NCBI RefSeq assembly: GCF_900103125.1
Contig: NZ_FNJV01000002.1
Coordinates: forward strand, 310,001 to 374,000
Direction of reading: 5' to 3'
Source: Mucilaginibacter sp. OK268
Lineage (GTDB): Bacteria > Bacteroidota > Bacteroidia > Sphingobacteriales > Sphingobacteriaceae
Length of the DNA stretch: 64,000 nt
Part shown: in pieces, positions 1 to 8,366 of the stretch
Numbering within the stretch: the first letter of the stretch is position 1
Layout: the number at the start of each line of letters is the position of its first letter
Position numbers and translations under genes: made by a program
Notes under the pieces: model-generated
What the model was told of the DNA's origin: nothing
The model's database searches: none
Seen by the model: the letters and a program-made list of their open reading frames with translations, nothing else

Positions 1-617
1 TCACGGTACAATCGGGCTCCCTGTTTACCGCCAGCGGAACGGTGATCAGCTCGGCTGGATGGCGTTCGGTATTAAATGATCCCGACGAGGAAAAGAAGGA
101 CGAAGAAAACGCGAGTCTGCCCAAAGTACAGCAAGACGAGCGCCTGCCCATCCCCGAAAAGGCCCTGCTCGAGAAACAAACCAAACCCAAACCACTATAC
201 AACGAAGCCTCGCTGTTAAAAGCGCTGGAAACCGCGGGCAAAGAAATTGAGGACGAAGAGCTGCGCTACGCTATGAAGGATAGCGGACTGGGCACACCCG
301 CCACCCGTGCATCCATTATTGAAACGTTGATTAAACGGGATTACATCATTCGCGAAAAAAAGAACCTGGTACCCACCCCAACCGGGCTCAGCGTATACAA
401 CGTAGTAAAAGATCAGAAAATAGCCCAGGCTGAGCTAACCGGCAACTGGGAAAAACGACTGGAAGAGATTCGCTCAGGTGCTTCGGTCGACGATTTTCAG
501 CAGGAGATCAAAACCTATACCCGCAACATAACCCAGGAACTGCTGCAAGCCGGCAAAAGCCTGATGGCGCAACGTAAGGAGACCTCACCCCAGCCCTCTC
601 CAAAGGAGAGTGCGTAG
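1..617 (+). CDS. topB: DNA topoisomerase III, C-terminal part (cut by window start)
   Basis: The reading frame is open from base 3, so this is the 3' end of a longer gene. Type IA topoisomerases relax and decatenate DNA through a single-strand break. The motif DSGLGTPATRASIIETL and the following IKRDYI segment are typical of the end of the TopB core, where the protein closes around the DNA gate. The catalytic tyrosine lies upstream of the window. The last eleven residues (TSPQPSPKESA) come from an intergenic-type palindromic repeat that also supplies the stop codon, so the native tail was probably different. The family is secure; TopB rather than TopA is inferred from the GLGTPATRA context. 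Confidence 0.88.
   Translation, partial: TVQSGSLFTASGTVISSAGWRSVLNDPDEEKKDEENASLPKVQQDERLPIPEKALLEKQTKPKPLYNEASLLKALETAGKEIEDEELRYAMKDSGLGTPATRASIIETLIKRDYIIREKKNLVPTPTGLSVYNVVKDQKIAQAELTGNWEKRLEEIRSGASVDDFQQEIKTYTRNITQELLQAGKSLMAQRKETSPQPSPKESA
579..617. repeat. CCCTCTCC-AAA-GGAGAG repeat forming the topB 3' end
   Basis: A short palindromic stretch (CTCTCC AAA GGAGAG, preceded by a CCCCAGCC run) forms the last topB codons and the stop. It resembles the repeat at 62491-62535 inside another gene (CCCCCTAAAGGGGG core), which suggests a mobile or expanding repeat class. Confidence 0.5.
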
Positions 618-650
618 GGAAATTACCTTTATCATTTTGAATCTAAAAAG

Positions 651-726
651 GGTGTCATGCTGAGCTGCGTCGAAGCATGGTGGGCAGGCCTCTGCGCGCG
701 CCCTTCGACAGGCTCAGGGTGACAGG
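651..726. repeat. Intergenic palindromic repeat, family B (CTTCGAC...GCTCA), copy 1
   Basis: The ends are inverted: GTGTCATGCTGAGC then GTCGAAGCATGG on the left, CCTTCGACAGGCTCAGG then GTGACA on the right, around a GC-rich centre. Related copies lie at 38436-38502 (opposite orientation) and 58802-58880. It lies right after topB and could fold in RNA. Confidence 0.75.
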
Positions 727-749
727 CCTTTTTGATTTTTATTAGCATT

Positions 750-885
750 ATGCAGTCGCTCGGCTCCGGCGGAGTGACGACTATTTGCAGGCCTCTGGCC
801 TGTGAGTCAAATATAATCTTGCTTTTTACAGCGGCCAGAGGCCGGGTAATACCGATCACTCGGCTGGAGCCGAGCGACGGCTGTA
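750..885. repeat. Nested palindromic element
   Basis: Two inverted repeats are nested: GTCGCTCGGCTCC (755-767) pairs with GGAGCCGAGCGAC (866-878), and inside it GGCCTCTGGCC (about 793-803) pairs with GGCCAGAGGCC (833-843). The right arm can also form its own hairpin CTCGGCT-GG-AGCCGAG. No convincing ORF crosses it. I saw no second full copy in the window. Confidence 0.65.
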
Positions 886-899
886 AAAATCATTTAAAC

Positions 900-1095
900 A
901 GGATTTTCAGTTCCCTCCCCACGGGAGGGGTGCGGCTGGCGGTGAAGTGGCAGGGAGGGGTTTATACAAGCGACTGAATTGTCTGGGGGATGAAACCCCT
1001 TCCTCCCCTTCCCGAGGGAAAGAATCGCACACACCCTGGCTTTTAAAAATTGTCCAAACGTACATTGTTGTCATGCCGAACGAGGCAAGACCATC
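900..1095. other. Gap between topB and the oxidoreductase: degenerate repeat pieces
   Basis: This stretch holds a CCTCCCC-ACG-GGGAGGG hairpin near 913-930, a second CCTCCCCTTCCCGAGGGA segment near 1000, and at 1070-1087 a truncated copy of the GTCATGCCGAAC repeat found at 58896 and 59581. I see no gene in it. Confidence 0.5.
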
Positions 1096-2097
1096 TTACT
1101 TCATTTTAACAACGACTTTTCCTTTAGCCCTCCCGCTTTCAACATAGGCTATTGCTTCTTTGATCAACTCAAATGGGAATACTTTGTCCACAACCGGTAT
1201 TATAGTACCAGAATTTATAAGGGAAGTGATCTCTTTTAACTGTGCTCCATTGGCCTTCATAAATAGAAATGAAAAGCCCACGTTAAGCCGTTTTGCTTTT
1301 TTTCTCACTCCGGAGCTCAATAAACGCATGATCAATTTCACGAACCAGGGGACTCCAATTTCTTCCGCAAAATCCGGATCAGGCGGGCCAGAGATCGAGA
1401 TGAGTTTTCCACCAAGCTTTAATACGCGCAGCGACTTCTCGAGTGTCTTTCCGTCCTGACTATTCAAGACCAGGTCGTAACCGTTCAGAATTTTCTCAAA
1501 GTCATCTTTTTTGTAATCGATAACCACATCTGCTCCGAGGCCTTTCACCAACTCGATATTAGCTGCGCTTGTAGTGGTAGCTACGGTAGCACTCAGGTAT
1601 TTCGCCAGTTGAATAGCAAAAGTGCCTACGCCACCGGAGCCTGCCTGGATGAATACTTTCTGCCCTTTCTTCAGGTTCCCCTTTTCGATCAGTGCCTGCC
1701 AGGCGGTCAGGCCCACCAGTGGGATGGATGCGGCTTGTTCCATGCTCAGCTTTTTCGGCTTAAGCGCTAAATCAGCTTCCTTAATCGCAATGAATTCTGC
1801 AAACGTTCCAATCCGGTGATCTGCCGGTCGAGCATAAACCTCGTCTCCAACTTTAAATTGCTGCACCCGGGCGCCGACCTTAGTCACGATACCCGCTACG
1901 TCATGGCCCAAAACAAATGGTGTCTTATACGGTAAAATGAGTTTGAACTCCCCGTTGCTGATTTTGGAATCCAGCAGGTTTATACCGGCAGCATGTACTT
2001 CTACCAGCACCTCATCTGCCTGCGGTTCCGGAACAGGCACTTGCCCAATGCGGCCGCCATCCTTGCTTTTATATTTGTCTATAATGAATGCTTTCAT
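1096..2097 (-). CDS. NADP-dependent quinone-oxidoreductase-like enzyme (MDR family)
   Basis: A 333-residue medium-chain dehydrogenase/reductase. The N-terminal GroES-like domain has GINLLDSKI and VLGHDVAGIV; the Rossmann domain carries QAGSGGVG at residues 151-158. The zinc-ligand cysteines of true alcohol dehydrogenases are missing, so it belongs with zeta-crystallin/quinone reductases, which reduce quinones or enones with NADPH in the cytoplasm. It is the last gene of a minus-strand operon, 21 bases after a short-chain dehydrogenase, and shares the proposed TetR control. The physiological substrate cannot be read from the sequence. Confidence 0.85.
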   Translation of the reverse strand: MKAFIIDKYKSKDGGRIGQVPVPEPQADEVLVEVHAAGINLLDSKISNGEFKLILPYKTPFVLGHDVAGIVTKVGARVQQFKVGDEVYARPADHRIGTFAEFIAIKEADLALKPKKLSMEQAASIPLVGLTAWQALIEKGNLKKGQKVFIQAGSGGVGTFAIQLAKYLSATVATTTSAANIELVKGLGADVVIDYKKDDFEKILNGYDLVLNSQDGKTLEKSLRVLKLGGKLISISGPPDPDFAEEIGVPWFVKLIMRLLSSGVRKKAKRLNVGFSFLFMKANGAQLKEITSLINSGTIIPVVDKVFPFELIKEAIAYVESGRAKGKVVVKMK

Positions 2098-2118
2098 TTT
2101 TCTATGGTTATAATGGTT

Positions 2119-2886
2119 TTACGAGGCTATTACTTTGTAACTTTTCTTAGGATTAGCTAAATTAAAAGTCATTTTCGGAAAAAGCCGGTTGAGTATATAC
2201 ACTATTTTGGTATCGCCTATACGGATAGTAAGCTGATCTTTTTTAAGGCCTGCAATAAAGGCTTTCACCATATCTGCCGTGGTCATTTTTTTGCCGTTCA
2301 TATCAGTTGTCATTTCTGTGGCAACAAGCGGCGGTAAAAGTTCAAAAACCTTTACGCTGCTGTTCAAAATCTGTAGGTGCTTTCTAAGCGATTTGGTGTA
2401 AAACTGCAATGCTACTTTAGAAGCTGAATAAGTGGCTTCCAGTAATGACGGAACATAACTCAATAATGAAGTAGTGTTGATGATCGCGCTTTCTTTCCTT
2501 GATTTAAGCATATCGATAAACAGGTTGTTAAGCCGGATCACCCCCAGGTAATTGACGTTCATTTCGTACGCCGCGTCCTCAAAATGCTGACCGCTTGCTG
2601 TACCGAGGTTGATCGGGTCAGTTAACACTCCTGCGTTATTATATAAAATATCTATACCGCCCAATTGCTGTACCTGGTTGAAAAGTTTTTGAGCATCACC
2701 GGCATCTGATACATCACTTTTAATGGTCGTAATTGCCGGATATAGCTTCCTGGCTTCATTTAATTTTTCCTGGTTTCTGCCGGTGATGATCACACTGGCG
2801 CCATTGGCTAAAAATTGTTTTGCTGCTTCCAGCCCGATACCTGATGCACCACCTGTGATCAATACCGTTTTTCCTTTTAATTGCAT
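2119..2886 (-). CDS. Short-chain dehydrogenase/reductase (SDR)
   Basis: A classical SDR of 255 residues. The cofactor motif TGGASGIG is at 11-18, NNAG at 83-86, and the catalytic Tyr153 and Lys157 in YSASK. The TGR near residues 35-37 suggests NADP preference. It resembles DltE-like SDRs. It lies between another SDR 22 bases upstream and a quinone reductase 21 bases downstream, so the three enzymes are probably cotranscribed, in keeping with detoxification of reactive carbonyls or quinones. Substrate unknown. Confidence 0.88.
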   Translation of the reverse strand: MQLKGKTVLITGGASGIGLEAAKQFLANGASVIITGRNQEKLNEARKLYPAITTIKSDVSDAGDAQKLFNQVQQLGGIDILYNNAGVLTDPINLGTASGQHFEDAAYEMNVNYLGVIRLNNLFIDMLKSRKESAIINTTSLLSYVPSLLEATYSASKVALQFYTKSLRKHLQILNSSVKVFELLPPLVATEMTTDMNGKKMTTADMVKAFIAGLKKDQLTIRIGDTKIVYILNRLFPKMTFNLANPKKSYKVIAS

Positions 2887-2908
2887 GATTTTATCTCTTT
2901 TGTTAATT

Positions 2909-3721
2909 CTATTTTGAAGCGTTAATCGATTTCAGAATGGATTTCTCGAAAAATTTATAGGCGAAATGTTGAAGCAGGAGTACGATTGAGGATCCTTTTC
3001 CTACAGGGTAACCAAACGTTGGATTTTTTTCCTTCACTGCCCGCAATAAAGTAGCGATAACCGGCGCAGGATCGGGTGCCTTATCAAATGCCGTTTTGGT
3101 ATACGCGATAACCTTTTGCCGGAACTGATCATAGTCTGAGATCGTTCCTTTCGCTACAGTTGCACTTTCGCCGATATTGGTTTTAAAACTGATGGGCTCA
3201 ACCATAACCACCTTGATATTAAACTGGTTCAATTCAAACCGGAGTGCCTTAAAATAACCTTCGAGGGCATGTTTGGAAGCCGAATAGTAGGCAGTATTTG
3301 GAAGACTAACTAAACCCAGCAGGGAACCAAGCGTAATTATTTTTCCGTGCTTTTGCTTCCTGAAGTAGGGTAGCAACGCGTTGGTTAATTTGATCGTTCC
3401 CCAAAAGTTGGTCTCAAACTGCTGTTTGCCTAACGCAATAGGGGTTTCCTCGGCAAGTCCGTTTACTAAGAAACCCGCGTTGTTGATCAGCACATCTAAA
3501 GTTTTGATCTGACTGAATAGTTGCTCGCCAAAAGATGCAATAGAATGGTCATCATTCAGGTCCAATGGCAGTAACTTAAATGGTAATTTTGCCTGGTGTT
3601 TTTGGGGATCCCGGCTTGTGCCGATTACCTGGTAGCCATTTTCGTGGAGCTTGCTGGCCACAAGCAGCCCGATACCCGATGAGGCACCTGTGACTAAAAT
3701 CGTTTTTCCTTTTAATTCCAT
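2909..3721 (-). CDS. Short-chain dehydrogenase/reductase (SDR)
   Basis: A 270-residue SDR with TGASSGIG at 11-18, NNAG at 80-83 and catalytic Tyr146/Lys150 in YSASK. The following VVMVEPISFKTNIGES is typical of the retinol/17-beta-hydroxysteroid dehydrogenase-like branch. It is the first enzyme of the operon under the TetR gene. Its upstream gap contains two copies of the motif also found in front of the TetR gene, which suggests direct control. The substrate is not identifiable. Confidence 0.88.
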   Translation of the reverse strand: MELKGKTILVTGASSGIGLLVASKLHENGYQVIGTSRDPQKHQAKLPFKLLPLDLNDDHSIASFGEQLFSQIKTLDVLINNAGFLVNGLAEETPIALGKQQFETNFWGTIKLTNALLPYFRKQKHGKIITLGSLLGLVSLPNTAYYSASKHALEGYFKALRFELNQFNIKVVMVEPISFKTNIGESATVAKGTISDYDQFRQKVIAYTKTAFDKAPDPAPVIATLLRAVKEKNPTFGYPVGKGSSIVLLLQHFAYKFFEKSILKSINASK

Positions 3722-3736
3722 GATTTTTTATTTTAG

Positions 3737-3755
3737 ATTTTTTAGTATATTTTAT
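3737..3755. promoter_or_regulatory. Probable TetR operator, site 1
   Basis: ATTTTTTAGTATATTTTAT matches the site at 3832-3850 in 18 of 19 positions. It lies 16 bases upstream of the SDR start at 3721, where a bound repressor would block transcription. The core ACT-AAAA-AGT inverted repeat is intact in one half only. Confidence 0.55.
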
Positions 3756-3831
3756 GACAATTTTTCACTTTTTATTTACTTAATTAGTATGATGTGTTTA
3801 TGTTTTGCTTTTAGTTATGCCTACAAAAAAG

Positions 3832-3850
3832 ACTTTTTAGTATATTTTAT
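3832..3850. promoter_or_regulatory. Probable TetR operator, site 2
   Basis: ACTTTTTAGTATATTTTAT, containing the small inverted repeat ACT-TTTT-AGT. It sits between the TetR gene and the SDR gene, about 110 bases before the SDR start. The match to site 3 in front of the TetR gene covers the first 17 bases. Confidence 0.6.
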
Positions 3851-3862
3851 ATCAAAAAAAAT

Positions 3863-4453
3863 TTATATCGCATAACTTTCTAACTCCGCTTTCAGGCTCC
3901 TGAGTAAACCAGCCATTGGCTTTGCAGTATTCATCGCCCTGCACATCACAACTGCACCTTCAACCGCAGACACCGCTTTGAATGCATAAACGGCCGGATC
4001 AAGCTGCTCAGAAAACTCACCGTGGGCGATGCCTTGACTTAAAATATTAACAAACAATTCCTGTCCATGCCGAATGATTCCCGCTATCTTTTCTTTAATG
4101 GCCGGAAAGTTATCATCAGATTCCACAGCCATATTAAATACCGGACAACCACCCTTAAGGTAAGTATTCAAAGGATCTCTATAAAAATCGAGAAAGGCAA
4201 ATACCTTAGCTTTTGCTGTTTTACCCTGGCTAATGGTTAGTAACATTTTCTCGCCATTATTATTCAGCATAAAATCAACAACCTGCAAGGCAAGGTCTTC
4301 CTTGCCTTCAAAATGACCGTAAAGACATCCTTTAGTCAGTTTTGTGGCAGCAAGCACGTCGTCTATATTAGCACCGGATATCCCTTTTTGATTAAAAATA
4401 GGGGCTGCTGTTTCTATGATAAATTGCTTTGTTCTTTCGGCTTTAGTAAGCAT
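3863..4453 (-). CDS. TetR/AcrR-family transcriptional repressor
   Basis: The N-terminal helix-turn-helix (roughly residues 10-55) contains FNQKGISGANIDDVLAAT and KGCLYGHFEGKEDLA, typical of TetR regulators; the C-terminal ligand domain includes LKGGCPVFNMAVE. I chose the start at 4453 (MLTKAERTKQ) rather than 4522, because the longer N-terminus adds 23 unrelated hydrophobic residues and overlaps the operator. The protein is then 196 residues. It precedes two SDRs and a quinone reductase on the same strand. Three copies of one AT-rich motif, one at its own promoter, suggest autorepression and repression of the operon until an electrophile-type ligand binds. Confidence 0.87.
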   Translation of the reverse strand: MLTKAERTKQFIIETAAPIFNQKGISGANIDDVLAATKLTKGCLYGHFEGKEDLALQVVDFMLNNNGEKMLLTISQGKTAKAKVFAFLDFYRDPLNTYLKGGCPVFNMAVESDDNFPAIKEKIAGIIRHGQELFVNILSQGIAHGEFSEQLDPAVYAFKAVSAVEGAVVMCRAMNTAKPMAGLLRSLKAELESYAI

Positions 4454-4472
4454 TTTAATAAATTTTATGATA

Positions 4473-4491
4473 CAAAAATATACTAAAAAGT
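4473..4491. promoter_or_regulatory. Probable TetR operator, site 3, overlapping the TetR promoter
   Basis: On the minus strand it reads ACTTTTTAGTATATTTTTG. Its end TATTTTTG fits the Bacteroidota -7 consensus TAnnTTTG and lies about 20 bases before the chosen TetR start. A repressor bound here would cover the promoter. No convincing -33 TTTG was found at the usual distance. Confidence 0.6.
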
Positions 4492-4596
4492 TTATTTTAA
4501 GATAAAATTTCAATCCTTCCACTCTTTATGACCCGAGGATGATATTTTTTTGTCCATTAAGAGCTTCTCACAAAGGACCTGAGGTGACCGAATTAA

Positions 4597-5700
4597 TTAT
4601 TTCGGCGCTTTGATGAGCAAATACCCGCCTATCATACTAAACAAAATATTGGGTATCATCACGGCAACAATAGGCGGCACGCCTCCATTTACCGAAAAAA
4701 CGACGGCAAACCGCTCGATGATCACGTAGGTAAAGCAGAGTATGATGCCTATCCCCAATGGTAAACCCACGCCACCGCGTACCTTGCGGGATGACAAGGC
4801 CACGCCCAGCACAGTTAACACATAAGCCGATAAAGGATAAACAAACCTGTGTAGCTTTTCATAGTACAATTTATTGAGCACCTCTGGCCGGCGTAGTTTT
4901 TCTGTGTTGATGTTTTTATTGAGATCATTTAATGACATGGCCGAGTATTCGTTATCGTAAACAATAAAGTCTGTTGGGCGCATATCTAAAACAGTATCTT
5001 TTTTAGCCCCGCTGCGGATAAACTGTTCGCGGAGCCCATTGACATACTTTACAGTATAATCCTTTAATGACCATATCCGTTTTACCGAATCATAAGTTAC
5101 CTGGTTAGCGATAAGCTTTTCGCGAAGCGTATCCTCATCAAACTTCTCCATAATGAATTGATAGCCGGTGTGCACAGCCGGGTTATACTGATCCAGATAA
5201 ACATAGGTATGTTTATCTATCTGCATGTGCACCTGGCTTTTATTAGGGTCGTTATCTGTGATCCCGTTGGCGTTTTCGAACCTGTTTTTCAGGTGATTGG
5301 TATAAGGGATGAGATATACATTGGCAAAAAATGATACGATGAATATAAGCGTAGCCGCTATAAAATATGGCCGCAGAAAACGGTTAAAACTAACCTTCCC
5401 ACTCAGGATGGGCACTATTTCTGTTTGATTGGCTGTTTTCGCAGTAAAAAATATCACCGCCAGGAAGTTGATGAGCGGCGAAAGCAGGTTGAGGTAATAT
5501 GGGATAAACCCGGCATAATAGCCAAATACAATATCGTGCAGTTTGGCGTGATGATCGGTAAAGTTTTCTAACTTTTGCGAGATATCAAACACCACCGATA
5601 TCACCAGGAAAATGGCCATGGTGAATACAAACGTACCCAGGTATTTTTTGATGATGAACCGGTCGATAATCAACAGGTACCGGTGTACAAAAGCCCTCAT
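4597..5700 (-). CDS. LptF/LptG-family permease (YjgP/YjgQ)
   Basis: A 367-residue integral membrane protein. Three membrane segments precede a soluble periplasmic domain (about residues 125-265), and three follow it, the arrangement of LptF/LptG. These proteins, with the LptB ATPase, extract lipopolysaccharide from the inner membrane and pass it to the periplasmic bridge. The N-terminal DRFIIKKYLGTFVFTMAIF and the C-terminal RKVRGGVGLPLGIGI are family-typical. Whether it is LptF or LptG cannot be decided, since Bacteroidota often keep the genes apart. It stands alone here, convergent with nothing and divergent from the permease cluster. Confidence 0.9.
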   Translation of the reverse strand: MRAFVHRYLLIIDRFIIKKYLGTFVFTMAIFLVISVVFDISQKLENFTDHHAKLHDIVFGYYAGFIPYYLNLLSPLINFLAVIFFTAKTANQTEIVPILSGKVSFNRFLRPYFIAATLIFIVSFFANVYLIPYTNHLKNRFENANGITDNDPNKSQVHMQIDKHTYVYLDQYNPAVHTGYQFIMEKFDEDTLREKLIANQVTYDSVKRIWSLKDYTVKYVNGLREQFIRSGAKKDTVLDMRPTDFIVYDNEYSAMSLNDLNKNINTEKLRRPEVLNKLYYEKLHRFVYPLSAYVLTVLGVALSSRKVRGGVGLPLGIGIILCFTYVIIERFAVVFSVNGGVPPIVAVMIPNILFSMIGGYLLIKAPK

Positions 5701-5941
5701 CGGTTTATAATCATTTTTAGTGTTTAATTTAGCTTAGCAACGCTAAATGCCGGGCATTTATTTTTGTGTAGCCTATAATTAAACCTATCCTTATAAAACC
5801 GGACATCAACTGTATCATAAGCGAACGCTTTTATAAGTCATTTAAACCACAACAACCATATTATCAATTATTTAACAATATGGTATTTATTTAGCGGTAG
5901 GATATTGACCATACCGGAGCGGTCTCTTAAATTAATAAGCC

Positions 5942-8344
5942 ATGCTAAAAAACTACATTAAAACAGCCATCAGGAACCTTGCCAGGCATAAAAGCAATGC
6001 GGTGATCAATATCGCTGGCCTTACCGTAGGCTTCGCAGCTTTCCTTTTAATATTCCTGGTGGTTCAGTACCAACAAAGTTTCGACAGTTTTCATACAAAA
6101 AAAGATAAGATATACCGGGTGGTACGGATCGGACGAAACCCTGTTAACCGCGAATACCGTACAGGCGTACCCGTACCGGTAACATCAACCATACGTACAG
6201 AGTTATCGGAAGTGACTAACGCAGCCGCCATCATTAACACAGGCGACCTGCAGGTGATTGTAACACCCAGGGATGGATCGGCACAGAAAAAATTCAAAGA
6301 GGCAAGCGGGTTCTTTTTCGCTGAACCCCAGTTTTTCCAAATATTTGATTTCCCCTTAGCCGAAGGTGATATAAAAACAGCGCTTGCAGAACCCAACACG
6401 ATACTACTCACCAAAGCCAGCGCTTCAAAATACTTTGGCAGCTGGCAAGGCATTATAGGTAAAACGCTAAAAATGAGTGGAATATCTATAAAAGTAACAG
6501 GCATTCTCGAGAATCCACCTGACAATACCGATTTCCCTATTAAAGGAGTATTATCCTATATTACCTTATTTAAGCCTGACAATAAAAACTGGGGAGGTAT
6601 TAATGATGGTAATTATTGCTTTGTTCAATTGGCCCAAAACCACACTGTAAATCAGCTTAGCCGGGCACTTAGTGGTTTTACCGACAGGCATATTAAACCT
6701 ATAAACTCCGGTTATGATCTTTCGCCCCAGGCGCTGAATGAGTTGCATTATGATGAACGGTACGGAAATTTTACCGGCCGCACTTTTAGCAAGGATCTGA
6801 TATTGGCGCTTAGCCTTATTGGCCTGTTCCTGCTTATTGTAGCCTGCGTAAACTTTATAAACCTTACTATAGCCCAGGCTGTTAACCGTGCCCGCGAAGT
6901 AGGCGTAAGAAAAGTTCTGGGCGGCAGCCGGACACAATTGATAGCACAGTTCTTAGGCGAAACCGGCATCACCAGCCTGCTGGCCATGCTCATTTCGCTT
7001 ATCATCGTTGTTATCGCTATCCCTGCCGTTAATAACCTATTGGAGATCAATCTTACCGCATCAACTTTATATAGCCCCCGATTGGTCCTATTCCTGTTTG
7101 GGGCTTTATTGCTGGTGTCATTTCTTTCCGGATTTTATCCGGCACTTGTGCTTTCGGGCTTTAGACCGGTAAGTGTTTTAAAAGGCGCCTCAGGTGCCGA
7201 TCAAAAACAAGGGGTTATGTTCAGGCGGGGGCTGGTTGTTTTTCAGTTTGTGATTGCGCAAACCCTCATCATTGGTACGCTGGTGGTAGCTTCGCAAATG
7301 GATTATTTCCGCACGGCAAACATGGGCTTCAGAAAAGACGCTGTTATTTACGCGAGCTTCCCTGGCGATAGCCTCAGCCGCACCAAGGTTGACTATCTGC
7401 GCGATCAGTTAGCCAAAATCCCGGGTGTTGAAAAGGTTGGCTTCAGCATGTTTTCGCCGGTATCAGACGGAGGCGGCTGGGCTACCGACCTCAATAAGGA
7501 AGGCCATAAAGGTGTTAATCCGGATATGATCGTGAACATGAAAATAGCCGATCCGGATTTCTTCGGCGTGTATAATTTACAGCTTGTAGCGGGCCGGATA
7601 TACTTCGCAGCAGATACCATGCGTGAGTTTGTGGTAAATGAAACCGTAGTCAGAAAATTAGGTATCCAAAACCCCAAGGATGCTATTGGCATGCCCATCA
7701 ATGTAAGCGGAAGAACCTTACCTATTGTAGGTGTAGTGAAGGATTTTCATGCCAATTCGCTCCGCGACCCTATTGACCCGATAGTATTGAGCACCAACAA
7801 AAACGGATACGGGCTGGCCAACCTGCGGATCGATCTGAGCAAAGCAAAATCGATCACCGCCACGATGGAAAATATATGGAACAAAAACTTTCCGGAGTTT
7901 ACGCTCGAGTATAAGTTTATGGATCAAACCATAGCCAATTATTATAAACAGGAAAATCAGCTTTCAGCTTTGTATACCATATTTTCGGGAATCGCCATTT
8001 TCATTTCCTGCCTGGGCTTGTACGGGTTGATATCGTTTATGGCCATACAACGCAAAAAGGAGATCGGTATACGCAAAGTATTGGGCGCACCTATAAAGGA
8101 TATCGTGATCCTGTTGTCCAAAGAGTTTACCATACTGGTGATCATCGCGTTTTTGATTGCCTCGCCCCTGGCCTGGTATTTTATGCATCAATGGCTGCAG
8201 GGCTATACTTATCATATCATGATAGGCATATGGTTTTTCGCGGCTACTATTTTGGCCTCGGTATGTATTGCCTGGCTAACGGTGGGCTATACAGCTATAA
8301 AAGCAGCCACTGCCAACCCGGTAAATAGTTTAAGAACCGAATAG
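5942..8344 (+). CDS. ABC transporter permease, MacB/FtsX type (copy 1)
   Basis: An 800-residue protein with two MacB-like periplasmic domains and two FtsX permease domains. The first membrane helix is near residues 20-42, FtsX three-helix blocks near 280-410, a further helix near 430, and a final block near 680-790. The motifs VGVRKVLGG and EIGIRKVLGAP mark the cytoplasmic ends of the FtsX units. Such large permeases are abundant in Bacteroidota and work with a separate ATPase in export or mechanotransmission; none is encoded nearby. The next gene starts with an almost identical leader and N-terminus, a sign of tandem duplication. Confidence 0.9.
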   Translation: MLKNYIKTAIRNLARHKSNAVINIAGLTVGFAAFLLIFLVVQYQQSFDSFHTKKDKIYRVVRIGRNPVNREYRTGVPVPVTSTIRTELSEVTNAAAIINTGDLQVIVTPRDGSAQKKFKEASGFFFAEPQFFQIFDFPLAEGDIKTALAEPNTILLTKASASKYFGSWQGIIGKTLKMSGISIKVTGILENPPDNTDFPIKGVLSYITLFKPDNKNWGGINDGNYCFVQLAQNHTVNQLSRALSGFTDRHIKPINSGYDLSPQALNELHYDERYGNFTGRTFSKDLILALSLIGLFLLIVACVNFINLTIAQAVNRAREVGVRKVLGGSRTQLIAQFLGETGITSLLAMLISLIIVVIAIPAVNNLLEINLTASTLYSPRLVLFLFGALLLVSFLSGFYPALVLSGFRPVSVLKGASGADQKQGVMFRRGLVVFQFVIAQTLIIGTLVVASQMDYFRTANMGFRKDAVIYASFPGDSLSRTKVDYLRDQLAKIPGVEKVGFSMFSPVSDGGGWATDLNKEGHKGVNPDMIVNMKIADPDFFGVYNLQLVAGRIYFAADTMREFVVNETVVRKLGIQNPKDAIGMPINVSGRTLPIVGVVKDFHANSLRDPIDPIVLSTNKNGYGLANLRIDLSKAKSITATMENIWNKNFPEFTLEYKFMDQTIANYYKQENQLSALYTIFSGIAIFISCLGLYGLISFMAIQRKKEIGIRKVLGAPIKDIVILLSKEFTILVIIAFLIASPLAWYFMHQWLQGYTYHIMIGIWFFAATILASVCIAWLTVGYTAIKAATANPVNSLRTE

Positions 8345-8366
8345 TTAGTTACTTAATTAATAAGCC

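Noticed and set aside
632..1147. Short open frames over the region after topB
   Set aside because: They run through palindromic repeats on both strands and have no protein-like features; treated as repeat shadows.
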